In this document: in pieces, positions 15,505 to 26,185 of the stretch
How the letters are laid out: the number at the start of each line of letters is the position of its first letter
Position numbering within the stretch: position 1 is the first letter of the stretch
Assembly (NCBI GenBank): GCA_016705235.1
Contig: JADIYP010000001.1
Coordinates: 868,001 to 932,000, forward strand
Direction of reading: 5' to 3'
DNA from: Candidatus Leptovillus affinis
GTDB lineage: Bacteria > Chloroflexota > Anaerolineae > Promineifilales > Promineifilaceae
Length of the DNA stretch: 64,000 nucleotides
Made by a program: the position numbers and the translations under genes
The notes under the pieces: generated by a model
The model's database searches: none
Seen by the model: only the letters and a program-made list of their open reading frames with translations
What the model was told of the DNA's origin: nothing

Positions 15505-15550
15505 TTATAAGGCTTACCTAAAAATTTAATATTAAGGACAACCTTATCTT
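15505..15550 (-). promoter_or_regulatory. Candidate DtxR/IdeR-type boxes upstream of the feo operon
   Basis: Read on the minus strand, TTTAGGTAAGCCTTATAA (about 15505-15523) is close to the DtxR/IdeR consensus of dyad TTAGG...CCTAA type. A second weaker dyad, AAGATAAGGTTGTCCTTAA, lies at 15532-15550. Their place upstream of dtxR-feoAB suits iron repression. Match was judged by eye. Confidence 0.5.
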
Positions 15551-15691
15551 ACGGCACAGGCAGCCCTGCGGCAATGACATATGTCAACCGCCCTGGGGAC
15601 GATTGTCATTAAGGACAGGTTCAGTTTAAAGTTAACCGGGGTTAAGTGGGGAGGGGGACTGGAGACTGAGCAGCCTCCAGTCTCCAGTCTC

Positions 15692-17746
15692 TCAGCTATG
15701 CAGCATCGTCCAGAGGAAGCTGTATACATCGGCAGATTCTTCGATCAGTTTGCTGGTGGGTTTGCCCAGGCCGTGCCCGGCTTTGGTTTCCACGCGCAGC
15801 AGCAGGGGATGGCGGCCCGTGTCGGCGGCTTGCAGGGTGGCGGCGAATTTTTCGGCGTGCATAGGCACCACGCGGTCGTCGGTTTCGGCGGTGGTGATGA
15901 GGGTGGGCGGGTAACTCAGGCCATCACAGACGTTGTGCAGCGGCGAATAAGCCATCATGAACTGGAAATGGTCCGGGTTTTCCTCGGCATTGCCATACTC
16001 GCTGGTCCAGTAACGGCCGGCGGTGAATTTGTGGTAGCGCAGCATGTCGATAACCGGCACGCCGCAGTGGACCGCGCCGTACAAATCCGGCCGCTGCAAG
16101 AGGCAGGCAGCCACCAGCAGACCGCCGTTACTGCGTCCTTCGATGGCTAAACGTGACGGCCGTGTGTAGCCATTGGCAATGAGCCATTCGGCGGCGGCGA
16201 TAAAATCGTCGAAAACATTTTGTTTGCGGTCCAACATGCCGGCCTGGTGCCAGGTTTCGCCATATTCGGTGCCGCCGCGCAAATTGGCCTGAGCGTAAAC
16301 GCCGCCTTGCTCCAGCCACGCCAGCCGCGCGGGCGAAAATGCCGGCGGCAGGCTGATGTTGAAACCGCCATAACCGTACAGCAGGGTGGGATTGTTTCCC
16401 GTCAGCGTCAGCCCCTTTTTGTGGGTAAGAAACATGGGCACGCGGGTTCCATCTGGCGATTCGGCGAAGACCTGGGTGGTGTTATAGGCGTCGGGGGCGA
16501 AAGCGACCTGGGGCTGCGCCCAGATGGTCGGGGTGTGTGTGGCAAACTCGTAGCGGAAGACGGTGGGCGGGTAGAGGAAGGATTGGAAGATGAAGTAAAG
16601 CGCATCGTGGGCGCGTTTGCCGGTGAGCAGGGCGACGGAGCCGAGAGTGGGCAGGTTGATTTCGCCCAGCGGCGCGCCATTCAGGCTGTAACGGCTGAGG
16701 CGGTGGTGGGCATGGTGGAGGTAGTCGATGATGAATTCGTGGTGGACGACCACGGCCGTTTCCACCACATCTTCGCTTTCCGGCACAATCTCACGCCAGT
16801 TGGCCCGGTCGGGTTGGGATATGTCGATGGCGATGATACGGCCGTTTCCCGCTGCCAGATCGGTGATGAAGTAAAACACAGGGCCGTCGTTGGCCAGAAA
16901 TTCGTACTTGGCTTCCATCACGTCAATCAGGCGCACAAAGTCGCCCTGGCCGGCGAGGTCGTGGTAGTAGAAACGGTTGCGCGGGTCGGTGCCTTCCCAG
17001 ACGGTGAGGAGGAGGTAACGGCCGTCGTCGCTCACCTGGGGCAAAAAGCCCAAATCAGGCGCATCTGGGCGGGCGTAAACCAACGTGTCGTCGCTTTGCG
17101 GCGCGCCGAGGCGATGCAGATAGACTTGTTGGTGGGTGCTGGGGGCGCGTCGGGCAGTTCGCCGGGGGCGGGGTAGCGGGCGTAGAAAAAGCCGGAATTA
17201 TCGGGCAGCCAGGCGGCCTTGGTGAACTTGCACCATTGGATCAGGTCGTCGGTGTCTTGGCCGGTGTCTGTGTCGCGGACGCGGATTTCTTGCCAATCGC
17301 TGCCGCTGACAGCGAGAGTAGGCAACTAAACGGCCGTCTCCGGTATACGACTGACCAATCAGGGCGATGGTTCCATCTTCGCTGAGGGTGTTGGGGTCGA
17401 GCAGGGGCGTGGGACGGCCGTCCGGGCCATCTTGCCTGTAGAGCACGGCCTGGTTTTGCAGGCCGTCGTTGCGCTGGAAGAAGAAACGGCCGTTTCGCAC
17501 TTCCGGCGGCGACACTTTGGCATAGTCCCACAGGGCTGTCAGCCGCTGCTGCCAGGCGGCGCGCGCCGGTAATTCGTCGATGAAGCTGCGCGTCAGCTCA
17601 TTTTGCGCGGCGACAAACGCCTGGGTTTCGGGCGAATGGGGGTCTTCTAGCCAGCGATAGGGGTCGGAAACGGCCGTGCCGTGAAAATCATCCACCACAT
17701 CGGCGCGGCGGGCGTTGGGATAATGAAATTTGCGGGTCGAGTTCAT
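15692..17746 (-). pseudogene. Prolyl oligopeptidase (S9A), frameshifted
   Basis: A serine peptidase of family S9A that cuts peptides after proline, in three frames. N-terminal part 17198-17746 (DPYRWLEDPHSPETQAF, start of the beta-propeller), middle 17032-17325, and C-terminal part 15692-17083 with the catalytic domain: nucleophile in EGRSNGGLLVAA, Asp in DDRVVPMHAEKF and His in KAGHGLGKP. Frameshifts fall near 17325 and 17110. Joined length would be about 680 residues, normal for the family. All catalytic residues survive, so single-base sequence errors are as likely as true decay. Confidence 0.85.
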
Positions 17747-17840
17747 GGGCGCTCCTATAAAAAATATCGGACGCTTATGGTAACCCCACTATGCCATTTT
17801 ATAAAGTTAAATGGGAAGGTCAGATCCGCTCTCAGAGGAT

Positions 17841-17899
17841 GTGGCAACAACGGATTTACGCGGGTGTCCGATGACCCTGCGCAAATCCGCTGTTGCCAC
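17841..17899. repeat. Long imperfect hairpin, 24-base arms
   Basis: GTGGCAACAACGGATTT at 17841 pairs with AAATCCGCTGTTGCCAC ending at 17899; the full arms of 24 bases have three mismatches. It lies 17 bases after the stop of the reductase-like gene and before the oligopeptidase gene. No T run follows. Confidence 0.75.
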
Positions 17900-17915
17900 C
17901 TGAATCAGCATCTTG

Positions 17916-20099
17916 TTATTTTGCGCGGCGGCGCAGCAGCAGAGCCAACAAGCCCACACCGGCCGCGCCCAGGGCGATATTTCCGGGTTGAATTGTCCTT
18001 CGCCGCTTCAACGCCCTTAGCCATTACCGGCATGGTGGCAATTTTGCCATCGCTTCCTTTTGCACGCGAGCAAACAAAGCCGGGTCGCTGCGGTATTGAT
18101 CGGCCAGTTTGCGCTTTTCGGCCACAACCTCATCTGTCACATACTCGTCAAACGAACGCAGCCCGGCAATCTGGAACTCATGTTTCTTAAACAGGCGATA
18201 AATTTCCTTCACCCGCTCAATGGTGATGTTGCGGCCGAGCGTATAATCTTCAAATCGCCCTTCCATCGCCAGCAGCGCCGTCTCTGCCAGGCAAGGCATA
18301 CGCCGTCTTTGGCGGCAAACCGATGTTGTACCCAAAATCAATATCGCCAGGAATCAACACCTCCCCGCTTTCAATTACCAACACGTCGGGGCGCAAATCG
18401 GCTTCCGCCTTGTTAATGTCTGCCGGTCGGGCGACATCGCACACCACTGCGCCCGGCTTGCATTGGCTGATGTCCACAATACGCTGCCCAAACGCCGATG
18501 TCGCCGTCACAATCAGATCACAATCGCCCAACAAGCCGTCCGCTTTGGTGGCAATGGTGACGTTTGCACCCGGCGTCTCTTCTTGAATGGTGCGCTTCAG
18601 GTCAATCAGCCGCTCCGGCTCAATCGACACCAACACCACGTCAAAAATGGCCTGGGCCAACAACCGTGAACAAATCGAGCCAATCGGGCCGGTCGCCCCG
18701 ATAATCATCACCTTGCCTTTGGTCAGATCTTTGGCGCCCATCTTGATGACCGCCTGTTTGGCCGCTTCCAGGGTGGCCGACACCGTCAGGCTGTTGCCGC
18801 TGGTGATGGCGATGTCCGATTCATGCGCGACGGTGATGCCGGCGTCGCCAACGACGCTGGTAAATGCGCCCAAGCCCCATGATGCGCGCCCCTTTGCGTT
18901 CGGACATGCGGGCGGCGGCGTTCAGGCGATTGTAGGTAAAGCGCTCGCCATGCCGCATCATTTCGCGCGCTGTGGGTGGTGCAGACTGGAGATAGCCTTC
19001 GATTTTCTGGCCGGTGGTGGGGGATTGGCCGCCGGTGATGCGGGAAATGTACATGGGCGGCATGTAGGCGGCGACGGTTTCCACCAGTTTGTTGGGCAGG
19101 TAGCGGGTCCAGCGGAAGCGTGGATCGTTGTGGATGAATTTAACGTTGAGCGGGTGGATGACAAAGGCGAAGCGGTTGATGCCGGCTTCGGATGGCTGAA
19201 GGTAGCGGATGCCCGGCGTCCATTCGATTTCGGCCATCAGGTCGAGGTAGGTGTCTTCGGTTAATGGGTCCGTGGTGTTGCGCGTAAAGCGGCGAGCATT
19301 GCTTCGATGGCTGCGGCCCGGCCAGCGGCTCAGGCTCTTTCGCCCTCGGTGGAGGGCATCAGGGTAACAAGGATGGCCACGCCGCGTTCGCGCAGGTCGG
19401 CTGCGTCTGTATCGCTGGCGCATTCGACGACGACGGTTTTGTGTTTGAGCTTTGCCGGGGCATACCGGCGAATCGCGCCGATATCGCCGGCGATTACGTC
19501 GGCCCATTCAAAGGGCGCGGCGGCGCGGGGTGTGCCGGGTTGGCCTGCTTGGGGGCGGATGCGCCGGAAGGATGCGGCTTGCAGTTGTTCCAGGGTTCCG
19601 GGGCGGCGCGATTGAAGGTGATCTGGCTGCCTACGCCGGGGAAACTGGGGCATGGCGAAATAAACGACCGGGTCGGCGTAGCGCACATGCGGGCTGCGGC
19701 GGCTGAGGGCCTGGGTGAGCCGGGATGGTTGAGGCCCGGGAACCATGAGGATGTGCTTTTGGGCAAAAAATGCCCGGTTGGGCACGGTCGGCGAGGATGA
19801 CACCCCAGCGTTCCAACCCGGCGCGGATCGCTGCCATCGACAACCGGAGTGGTTTGGGCAACAGCCGGAAGCGTTTGCCCAAGTTCATGGGGTTGGTTGA
19901 AGGGGCCAAGTTCCAGAACGGCCGGTAAACCATCCAGGCCGATGGCGTCTACTTTGCCATCATACTCGGCAATGAGGGCGCGAGCTTGTTCCCGGTCGCC
20001 GTTGCAGCCTTTGCGCTGGATTTGGATTTCCTGCCCAAGAAATTGAACTACTTCGGTGTTATTGTCCTGGTTGAGGTGAATGACAAGCACTTGTTTCAT
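17916..20099 (-). pseudogene. Acyl-ACP reductase-like fusion protein, multiply frameshifted
   Basis: The second half matches cyanobacterial long-chain acyl-ACP reductase (AAR). Rossmann motif GATGPIGSICSRLLAQ is near 18690-18740. The segment ACLAETALLAME (around 18260-18295) aligns with the AAR region holding the acyl-accepting Cys, and YTLGRNITIERVKEIYRLFK follows it. The first half (MKQVLVIHLNQDNNTEVVQF onward, about 330 residues) is not recognised. A terminal hydrophobic helix IALGAAGVGLLALLL precedes the last stop. At least six frame changes are needed to read it through (near 19870, 19760, 19590, 19290, 18870, 18300, 18027). The start at 20099 has CAGGAG. No octamer occurs in it. Confidence 0.7.
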
Positions 20100-20279
20100 G
20101 AAAATATCTCCTGAAAATTTATTTCGCACAGCAGCCGCTACAAAACAAGACGGGGATCAGGGCTGTTTTGTCGCTGTAGTTGATTTTGGGTATGGGGTGG
20201 ATGAAAAGGTTAGTTGTGTGCGAACATGATACGAGGTCTCAGGGTGGAGGACAAGAGAGGAATGTCAAGTTGTCGGGTG

Positions 20280-20530
20280 TCATACGTCATACGTTGTGGC
20301 TGGCGGGTCCGGCGGCGTGGGCGCGGTCGGTGTAGAGGATTTGATTGCTGGCAGGCGCATAATCGCCGCTAAAGATGCGAACGCCGCAGGGGACACGGCC
20401 GTGGCTGGCGGCAGGGTTGCGGCCAAAGATGGCGGGGTGGAAACGGCCGTCGAATCTTGCTGCGCGCAAGCCATCGGCCCGCCGAGCCAAACAACAACCA
20501 ACCAACACAGTAAACGCCATTTCCCATATG
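20280..20530 (-). pseudogene. Possible lipoprotein gene fragment
   Basis: Just downstream of mscS, minus-strand frames spell a hydrophobic start, a lipobox-like GGPMACAQQ and a Pro/Thr-rich stretch, then in another frame IFSGDYAPASNQILYTDRAH. This looks like a short or broken secreted-protein gene with one frameshift near 20400. Family unknown, and it may be chance. Confidence 0.3.
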
Positions 20531-20570
20531 CACCTCGTTCATTTTAAAATCAAATTTCGTAACTCTGGCA

Positions 20571-20622
20571 AGACCCCAGGGTTTGATGCCCCAATCATCC
20601 AAATTCTCAGGCGCAAATCCTT
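20571..20622. repeat. Intergenic repeat, copy B
   Basis: Near-identical to 8453-8500 (starts CTCTGGCAAGACCCCAGGGT). It is followed by AAATCCTTGGGGTTTG, the reverse-type core. Confidence 0.75.
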
Positions 20623-20720
20623 GGGGTTTGTCCTGGCGATAGCTGAACAGTGCCATGCATGAATGGTGATTATAGGGGTGATACGGCCGTTTACCCAACG
20701 CAAGCCATTCGTTTACATCC

Positions 20721-21530
20721 CTACCCGCCAAGCTGGATGCCCGCTTCGGCCAGGCGTTCTTGCACCAGCGCCAACAAACGCGGACGCATTTCGGCCGCTT
20801 TACCAAAGCGCGCCTGGCTACCAAAGTTAGCTCTGTCTGCTGCCCCATCTCGCCAGACACGCTGATCACCTGCCAGGGTTCCAGCAAATTGGGCAGCAGC
20901 GTCACCGCTTCCTCGCGCAGCGCGGTCAGCAAGTCGACAGCCTGATGCAAATTTTCGGTTTCGATCATCAGCCTGACATCGGCGACAGAGAAACGGCCGC
21001 GGCTGAAGTTGCGCACCAGACGAATTTCGCCATTGGGCACAGTCAGGAGTTCGCCGGTGGGGGCGCGAATCTGCGTTGTGCGCAGGTTCACCATTTCCAC
21101 TACCCCTTCGATGTGGCTGCTCGACCCCATGATTTCCACTTTTCGCCTACGTCGAAGGTGTCTTCAAAGATAAAGCTGGCGCCAGTGAGGAAATCGCTGA
21201 GTAACGGCCGTGCCCCAACCCAAACGCCGCGCTAAACAACCCAATCATCCATACCAGCGTGTCCGCATCCACAAACAACGACAGGCTGAACAACGTGGCC
21301 AGGCCAAAGCCCAAAAACGTCAGGCCGCTGCTCGCCAGATCGCGCAGCGTCAACAGGCGTTCCGGGCGCATACCCGGCCGTTTGGCCGAAAAACGCTTCA
21401 CCTGGACAATGCGCCGCGCCAGATATTTGCTCAGGTGATGAAACATCCAGGCCAGCAAGTAAAAACTGACAATCAGGATAATTCGCCCCCACCAGATCGT
21501 TTGTAGTTCAGCTAAAGTATCAGGCAGCAT
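20721..21530 (-). pseudogene. MscS-type mechanosensitive channel, frameshifted
   Basis: Small-conductance mechanosensitive channel, joined length about 270 residues. Three membrane helices are visible (IILIVSFYLLAWMFHHL; SSGLTFLGFGLATLFSL; VWMIGLFSAAFGLG), then the pore-cytoplasm junction RPLLSDFLTGASFIFEDTFD and the beta domain VVEMVNLRTTQIRAPTGELL with VPNGEIRLVRNFSR. Frameshifts lie near 21213, 21140 and 20828. The ATG at 21530 has GGAG before it. Such channels release osmolytes on hypo-osmotic shock. Conserved protein sequence across the shifts suggests sequence errors or very recent decay. Confidence 0.82.
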
Positions 21531-21631
21531 CTCATTTCTCCTTCGCCAGGGGCGCGCGCAGGGCACGCCATCCCCGGACGCACTTGGGTGTCTGGCATGA
21601 TAAAGGAAGATACGGCCGTTGCCAAACTGCT

Positions 21632-21660
21632 TTGACGCCCTATTTGGAGACTGTTATACT
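21632..21660 (+). promoter_or_regulatory. Sigma70-type promoter of proS1
   Basis: TTGACG at 21632-21637 and TATACT at 21655-21660 with a 17-base spacer, about 145 bases before the ATG of the archaeal-type ProRS gene. Confidence 0.65.
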
Positions 21661-21805
21661 CAACCTTTGCGGGTTAATAGTCGAGAAGTCAATAAGTCGA
21701 GTGGTCCAATCGTCCGGTAATCAGACAAAAAAGCCCACCTCTTTGCCGAAAAACGCCCAACTATCAGCCCCCCAACTACCAACTTCTTACGAGGCATTCA
21801 ACCAC

Positions 21806-23250
21806 ATGGCAGATAAAGACAAACTCATTCCTCGCAGCGAGGATTTTAACGAATGGTACAACGCCGTTGTCCTCAAAGCGGACATGGCCGACTACGGTCC
21901 CGTGCGCGGCACGATGATCGTCAAACCTTACGGCTGGGCGCTGTGGGAAAACATCCAGGCGGCGCTCGACAAACGATTTAAAGCCACCGGCGTGCAAAAC
22001 GCCGGCTTCCCCATGTTCATCCCCATGAGCTTTTTGCAGAAAGAGGCCGCCCATGTCGAAGGGTTTGCGCCCGAATTAGCCGTCGTCACCATCGGCGGCG
22101 GGCAGGAACTGGCCGAACCCATCGTCGTGCGCCCCACTTCGGAGACGATGATTGGCCACGCGTACGCCAATTGGATTCAGAGCTACCGCGACCTGCCCAT
22201 TCTGATCAACCTGTGGAACAGCGTCGTGCGCTGGGAACTGCGCACCAAACTGTTTCTGCGCACGCTGGAATTTTATTGGCAAGAAGGCCACACAGCCCAC
22301 GCCACTGCCGCCGAAGCCGAAGAGCGCACCCGCCTGATGCTGGACGTTTACGCCGATTTTGCCATCAACGAAGCGGCCGTGCCGGTCATTCGTGGGGTCA
22401 AGTCGGAAGCGGAACGCTTTGCCGGGGCCAACGAAACGCTGACCATCGAGGCGATGATGGGCGACGGCAAGGCGCTGCAATCGGGCACGTCGCACAATCT
22501 GGGGCAAAACTTCGCCAAAGCGTTCGATATCCAATACCTGGACCCCAACAACCAGCTCCAGCACTGCTGGACGACCTCCTGGGGGTTATCTACCGCGCTT
22601 CATCGGAGCCATCATTATGACCCACGGCGACGACCAGGGGCTGATTTTGCCGCCGCGATTGGCGCCCTACCAGACCGTGATTGTGCCGATTTACAAGAAG
22701 GATGCGGAGAAAACGGCCGTGCTCGCCGCCACCGCCCGCATCAAAGGCCGAACTGGAAGACGCCGGTATCCGCGTCCACGTCGACGACCGTAAAAACCTG
22801 ACCCCTGGCTACAAATTCAACGATTGGGAACTGCGCGGCGTACCCAGCCGCATCGAAATCGGCCCGCGCGACGTGGAAAAACACAGCGTCGCCCTGGCCC
22901 GCCGCGATGTCCCTGGCCGTGACGGTAAGCAGTTCGTCTCGCAAGACGGCCTGGCCCAAACCGTCGCCGCCCTCCTGGTGGACATCCAGCAAAGCCTGCT
23001 GGACCGCGCCACCCAGTTCCGCGACGCCAACACCCACGATGTCAGCAACTACGACGAGTTTAAAGAAGCCATCCAGACCGGCTTTGCCCGCGCCTGGTGG
23101 GCCGGCAGCCCGCAAGACGAACAGCGCGTGAAGGAAGAAACCAAAGCTACCATCCGCTGCTTCCCGCTGGACCAATCCGCCGGCCGTGGCACCTGCTTCT
23201 ACACCGGCCAACCCGCCGAAAAAATCGCCATCTTCGGCAGAGCATATTAG
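21806..23250 (+). pseudogene. proS: Prolyl-tRNA synthetase, archaeal/eukaryotic-like type, two frameshifts
   Basis: Class II synthetase that charges tRNA-Pro, about 480 residues joined. The archaeal/eukaryotic-type ProRS hallmarks are present: SEDFNEWYNAVVLKADMADY at the start, VVRPTSETMIGHAYANWIQS, GTSHNLGQNFAKAF, and the C-terminal zinc-type domain ending AIFGRAY. There is no bacterial INS editing insertion. The frame breaks near 22591 (one extra C) and 22747 (one extra G); removing these gives a complete enzyme. ATG at 21806 with GAGG upstream. A second, bacterial-type ProRS lies 3 kb downstream. Confidence 0.85.
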
Positions 23251-23327
23251 ACTAAACAATTTGGATTTGGATGAACGAAATAAATAAATTGCAGCGGGCC
23301 TTAAATCCAGATATCTTTGGTTAACGT

Positions 23328-24938
23328 TTGTTATTGCACTCCCGTCTTCTGGATTTAGCTGCTAATGGTTGGAAACGTGTTACATCTTATTTTGCGGCAG
23401 ATGTTTATTACTATTTGATAGTTGCACGCAATTTTGCAAATTATGGCTCTTTTACTTTTGATCAGGAATTTTTGACCAATGGTTATCACCCGCTTTGGCA
23501 GATATTACTAGGCTTTTTTTACCACATTTTCCTGGTTCTCGAACTTTCAAAATCCTCTGTTTTAATGGCAGTATTCGTGATCAATGTTCTGCTACTTGGT
23601 AGCGCTATCTGGTTATTAGGAAAAGCCTGGATTCTAGGCACCAGGCAAGTTTCTTTCCTGTTTTTATTCTTGCCAATCGGAATTTACGGGCTATTCATAG
23701 CCAGAATCATTCCTGCCTATGGAACTCTATGGAGCTTCACCAATGGGATGGAAAGTAGTCTACTTATTTTCCTTTATGCACTATTGTTCTATCTATCCGT
23801 GAGATATACCCCTCTACTGCAAAGTACCCAAGCTCTTTTGCTTGGGATTATCTTATCATTGATCTTTTTAGCCCGACTCGATCATGTTTTTATTCCTGCG
23901 GGTTGGTTATTCTTTTTCTTCTTGCAGGCTTTATTTAAACCAAGTAAAACATCATTTAAAAATGCAATATTCCTAATCACGCCATTTTTAATGGTTTTGG
24001 GAATATATTTATTGGTTAATTACTATTTTATAGGCTCACCTTTGCCAATCAGTGGCATACAAAAAAGCACATTTCCCCACTTTGATGTGGTAGGCAAATT
24101 CAATGATTTCTCTCATTTGCTGCGCGATAATTCTGGCACTTGGGCGGTTGCTAGACTATGGCGTTATTGGCAAATAGTGTTCCCTGCTACTATAGGGCTT
24201 ATTGCAGCACTTTGGGGCATTATTCGCCTTGTCTTTACGAAACAGTTATCTTCCCTAGATTTGACTTTAAGCGCTTCTGGTCTATCTGTGTTATTGCTTG
24301 GTCTATATAATTTGACGTTTGTCAGTATCTGGGGACAGGGTCATTGGTATTTTCCAGTTTCTATTTTGTTTACTTCTTTGTTTGCCATGTATATAGGAGA
24401 TTTTTTATTATCACGTTATTTTCCTCAACACAACAACGTTTTTTTAGTTTTCTTATCAGTCTTTTTTGTCCTCATCTTCTTTAGATTTGTTTATTGGAAT
24501 CCTGACCATAATCAACGTTACGCGGAATTCTTAGCGCATTCGTCTAATATATTGCAGCATTACGGTGATGAGTTACCGAAACTGATTGAATTCGATGATG
24601 GCATTATAGGTTATGCAACGGATTATCCCACATTAGGAGGCCTAGGTTTTACGCTCGACATTGAGGCAATGCATGCTAAACAAGAAGAAAGATTGCTGCA
24701 ACTAGCTTATCATCGCGGGTACAGAAGATTAGCATCATTCAACTATTTTCTGGCTTATGAACTTGACGAGAAGTCAGATTCGGCTTTTATTGCCGAAAAA
24801 CTTAATGAAACTCATTTCCTTACACCAGTAGAAACTGCTCCTTTCACTTTTTCAATTGAGTATAAATCTGAAGATGGACGTTTTGTAATTATTCGTATGG
24901 AGTTAATGGAACCAATCGCTAGTACCCGACCAAGTTAA
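23328..24938 (+). CDS. Polytopic membrane protein, GT-C glycosyltransferase-like
   Basis: A 536-residue protein with about ten hydrophobic helices. Near residue 25 it has FAADVYYYLIVARNFANYGS and then TNGYHPLWQILLGFF, a pattern seen in GT-C-fold integral membrane sugar transferases that use lipid-linked donors. Activity is not proven. The listed TTG start is doubtful; a hydrophobic stretch in another frame just upstream (LTFVIALPSSG) suggests a lost first helix by frameshift. Codon use is clearly AT-rich against its neighbours, and it has no octamers, so it is likely acquired together with the IS630 next to it. Confidence 0.6.
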   Translation: MLLHSRLLDLAANGWKRVTSYFAADVYYYLIVARNFANYGSFTFDQEFLTNGYHPLWQILLGFFYHIFLVLELSKSSVLMAVFVINVLLLGSAIWLLGKAWILGTRQVSFLFLFLPIGIYGLFIARIIPAYGTLWSFTNGMESSLLIFLYALLFYLSVRYTPLLQSTQALLLGIILSLIFLARLDHVFIPAGWLFFFFLQALFKPSKTSFKNAIFLITPFLMVLGIYLLVNYYFIGSPLPISGIQKSTFPHFDVVGKFNDFSHLLRDNSGTWAVARLWRYWQIVFPATIGLIAALWGIIRLVFTKQLSSLDLTLSASGLSVLLLGLYNLTFVSIWGQGHWYFPVSILFTSLFAMYIGDFLLSRYFPQHNNVFLVFLSVFFVLIFFRFVYWNPDHNQRYAEFLAHSSNILQHYGDELPKLIEFDDGIIGYATDYPTLGGLGFTLDIEAMHAKQEERLLQLAYHRGYRRLASFNYFLAYELDEKSDSAFIAEKLNETHFLTPVETAPFTFSIEYKSEDGRFVIIRMELMEPIASTRPS

Positions 24939-24977
24939 ATTTGTGGAGATTTCTTTAACAGGCAATTCGGCTAAATA

Positions 24978-26185
24978 CATCGTTAAATAAGTGATTTAAT
25001 TTTTCTTGAATTTTGAATTTGCATCATTAACAACCGAATAACGAGCATGGAGCTTCTCCCGACATTTCTCAATGGTGAACTGCCAATTGATTCTGATGCG
25101 CTTTTCACGCCGTTCGGCAATCAAAGCCAACACTTCCGATTCCAGTTTTTCAATGGTCGGAATGCGACGATTCAGGCAACGACGAGCCAGGGCTGAAAAT
25201 TCAGTCTCAATCATATTGAGCCAACTAGCCCCTTTCGGTGTGAAGTAGAATTCAAACCGCTGCGCCAAAGCAAAGGCCTCGTCAGCCGGTAAATGGGCAT
25301 AAAATGCCCCACTGTTGTGGGTGTTGAGATTGTCTAATACCAGACGAATCTTTTGGGCATTGGGATAAAGGGCTGCCAACGCCCGGCAGAACAGGGTGAA
25401 TTCCTTGCGGGTACGCTGCTTGTACACCTGCCCCAATCGATTGCCCGTCAGTGGCTCAATGGCAGCAAACAGGCTGCAGGACCCATTCTTTTCATAGGCA
25501 TAATGTTCTTTGCGCACTTTCCCTTCCGCCATGGCAATGGGGTCAACCCGGTCACCGATCAGGAAGCAGGGCCGCTCATCCAGGCAGACGACAGGATAAT
25601 CCGGGTCATAGGCCAACGCATACAGCCACAGAATCTGCTCCATTTTGGCCAGAAACAAGCTGGTGATTTTGCCAATGCACCAATATCGTTTCAGGTGGGG
25701 CTTGAGTTCGTTTTTTAAGAATGAGACGCACTTCACCGTAGGAAATGGCGTCAACGAGTTCCAGTTCGACGGCTTTGTCGGCTAACAGACGCAATGACCA
25801 GCGAGCATGTCCTTCAGGTGGCTCACTGCAAGCCAACGCTGTTATCTTGGCCCGTTGCCGACCATCAATAACAATAGGACGCCCCGGTCTTTGTTGATCA
25901 GTTAAAAACACCAGCCGGATCCCTTATATTTTTGGGCCCAGATTGATACGGTTTGAATCACCGCACCCACAATTTGGGCAACTTCTGTAAAAGTACGTCC
26001 TCGATCCAATTCGAGGAGAGCCAAGGCTCGTTTATAGGTTTTAGCAGGTAAACTGCCTTTCTTTATCAGATTTTGCAAATAAGTTCGATGATCATTCGTG
26101 AGGGTAACATGTTGTTTTTTCATCCTCTGAGCTTAGCGAACTTTTTGCTTACAAACAATATTTTTAGTTCATTTATTTAACGGTG
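24978..26185 (-). mobile_element. IS630-family insertion sequence
   Basis: Bounded by TA dinucleotides (24976-24977 and 26186-26187), the target duplicated by IS630/Tc1 elements. Terminal inverted repeats are visible: CATCGTTAAATAAGTGA at the left and its imperfect complement at the right (reading CACCGTTAAATAAATGA inward). The total of about 1.2 kb contains one transposase gene in three frames. Confidence 0.85.
24996..26123 (-). pseudogene. IS630-family DDE transposase, frameshifted
   Basis: N-terminal helix-turn-helix part 25902-26123 (TFTEVAQIVGAVIQTVSIWA), middle 25606-25911 and catalytic part 24996-25754. DDE residues: Asp in VVCLDERP, Asp in LVLDNLNTHNSG, Glu in NMIETEFSALARRCL. The frame changes near 25905 (T run) and near 25712 (run of six A). 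IS630 elements sometimes use programmed frameshifting at such A runs, but the shift needed here is +1, so error or decay is likelier. Joined length about 375 residues. Confidence 0.85.

Noticed and set aside
16220..17176. 318-codon frame antisense to the oligopeptidase
   Set aside because: Shadow frame; S9 catalytic motifs lie on the minus strand.
25700..25725. Programmed frameshift in the IS630 transposase at the A6 run
   Set aside because: The shift needed is +1, not the -1 typical of A6 slippage, and a second break exists at a T run, so decay or error is likelier.
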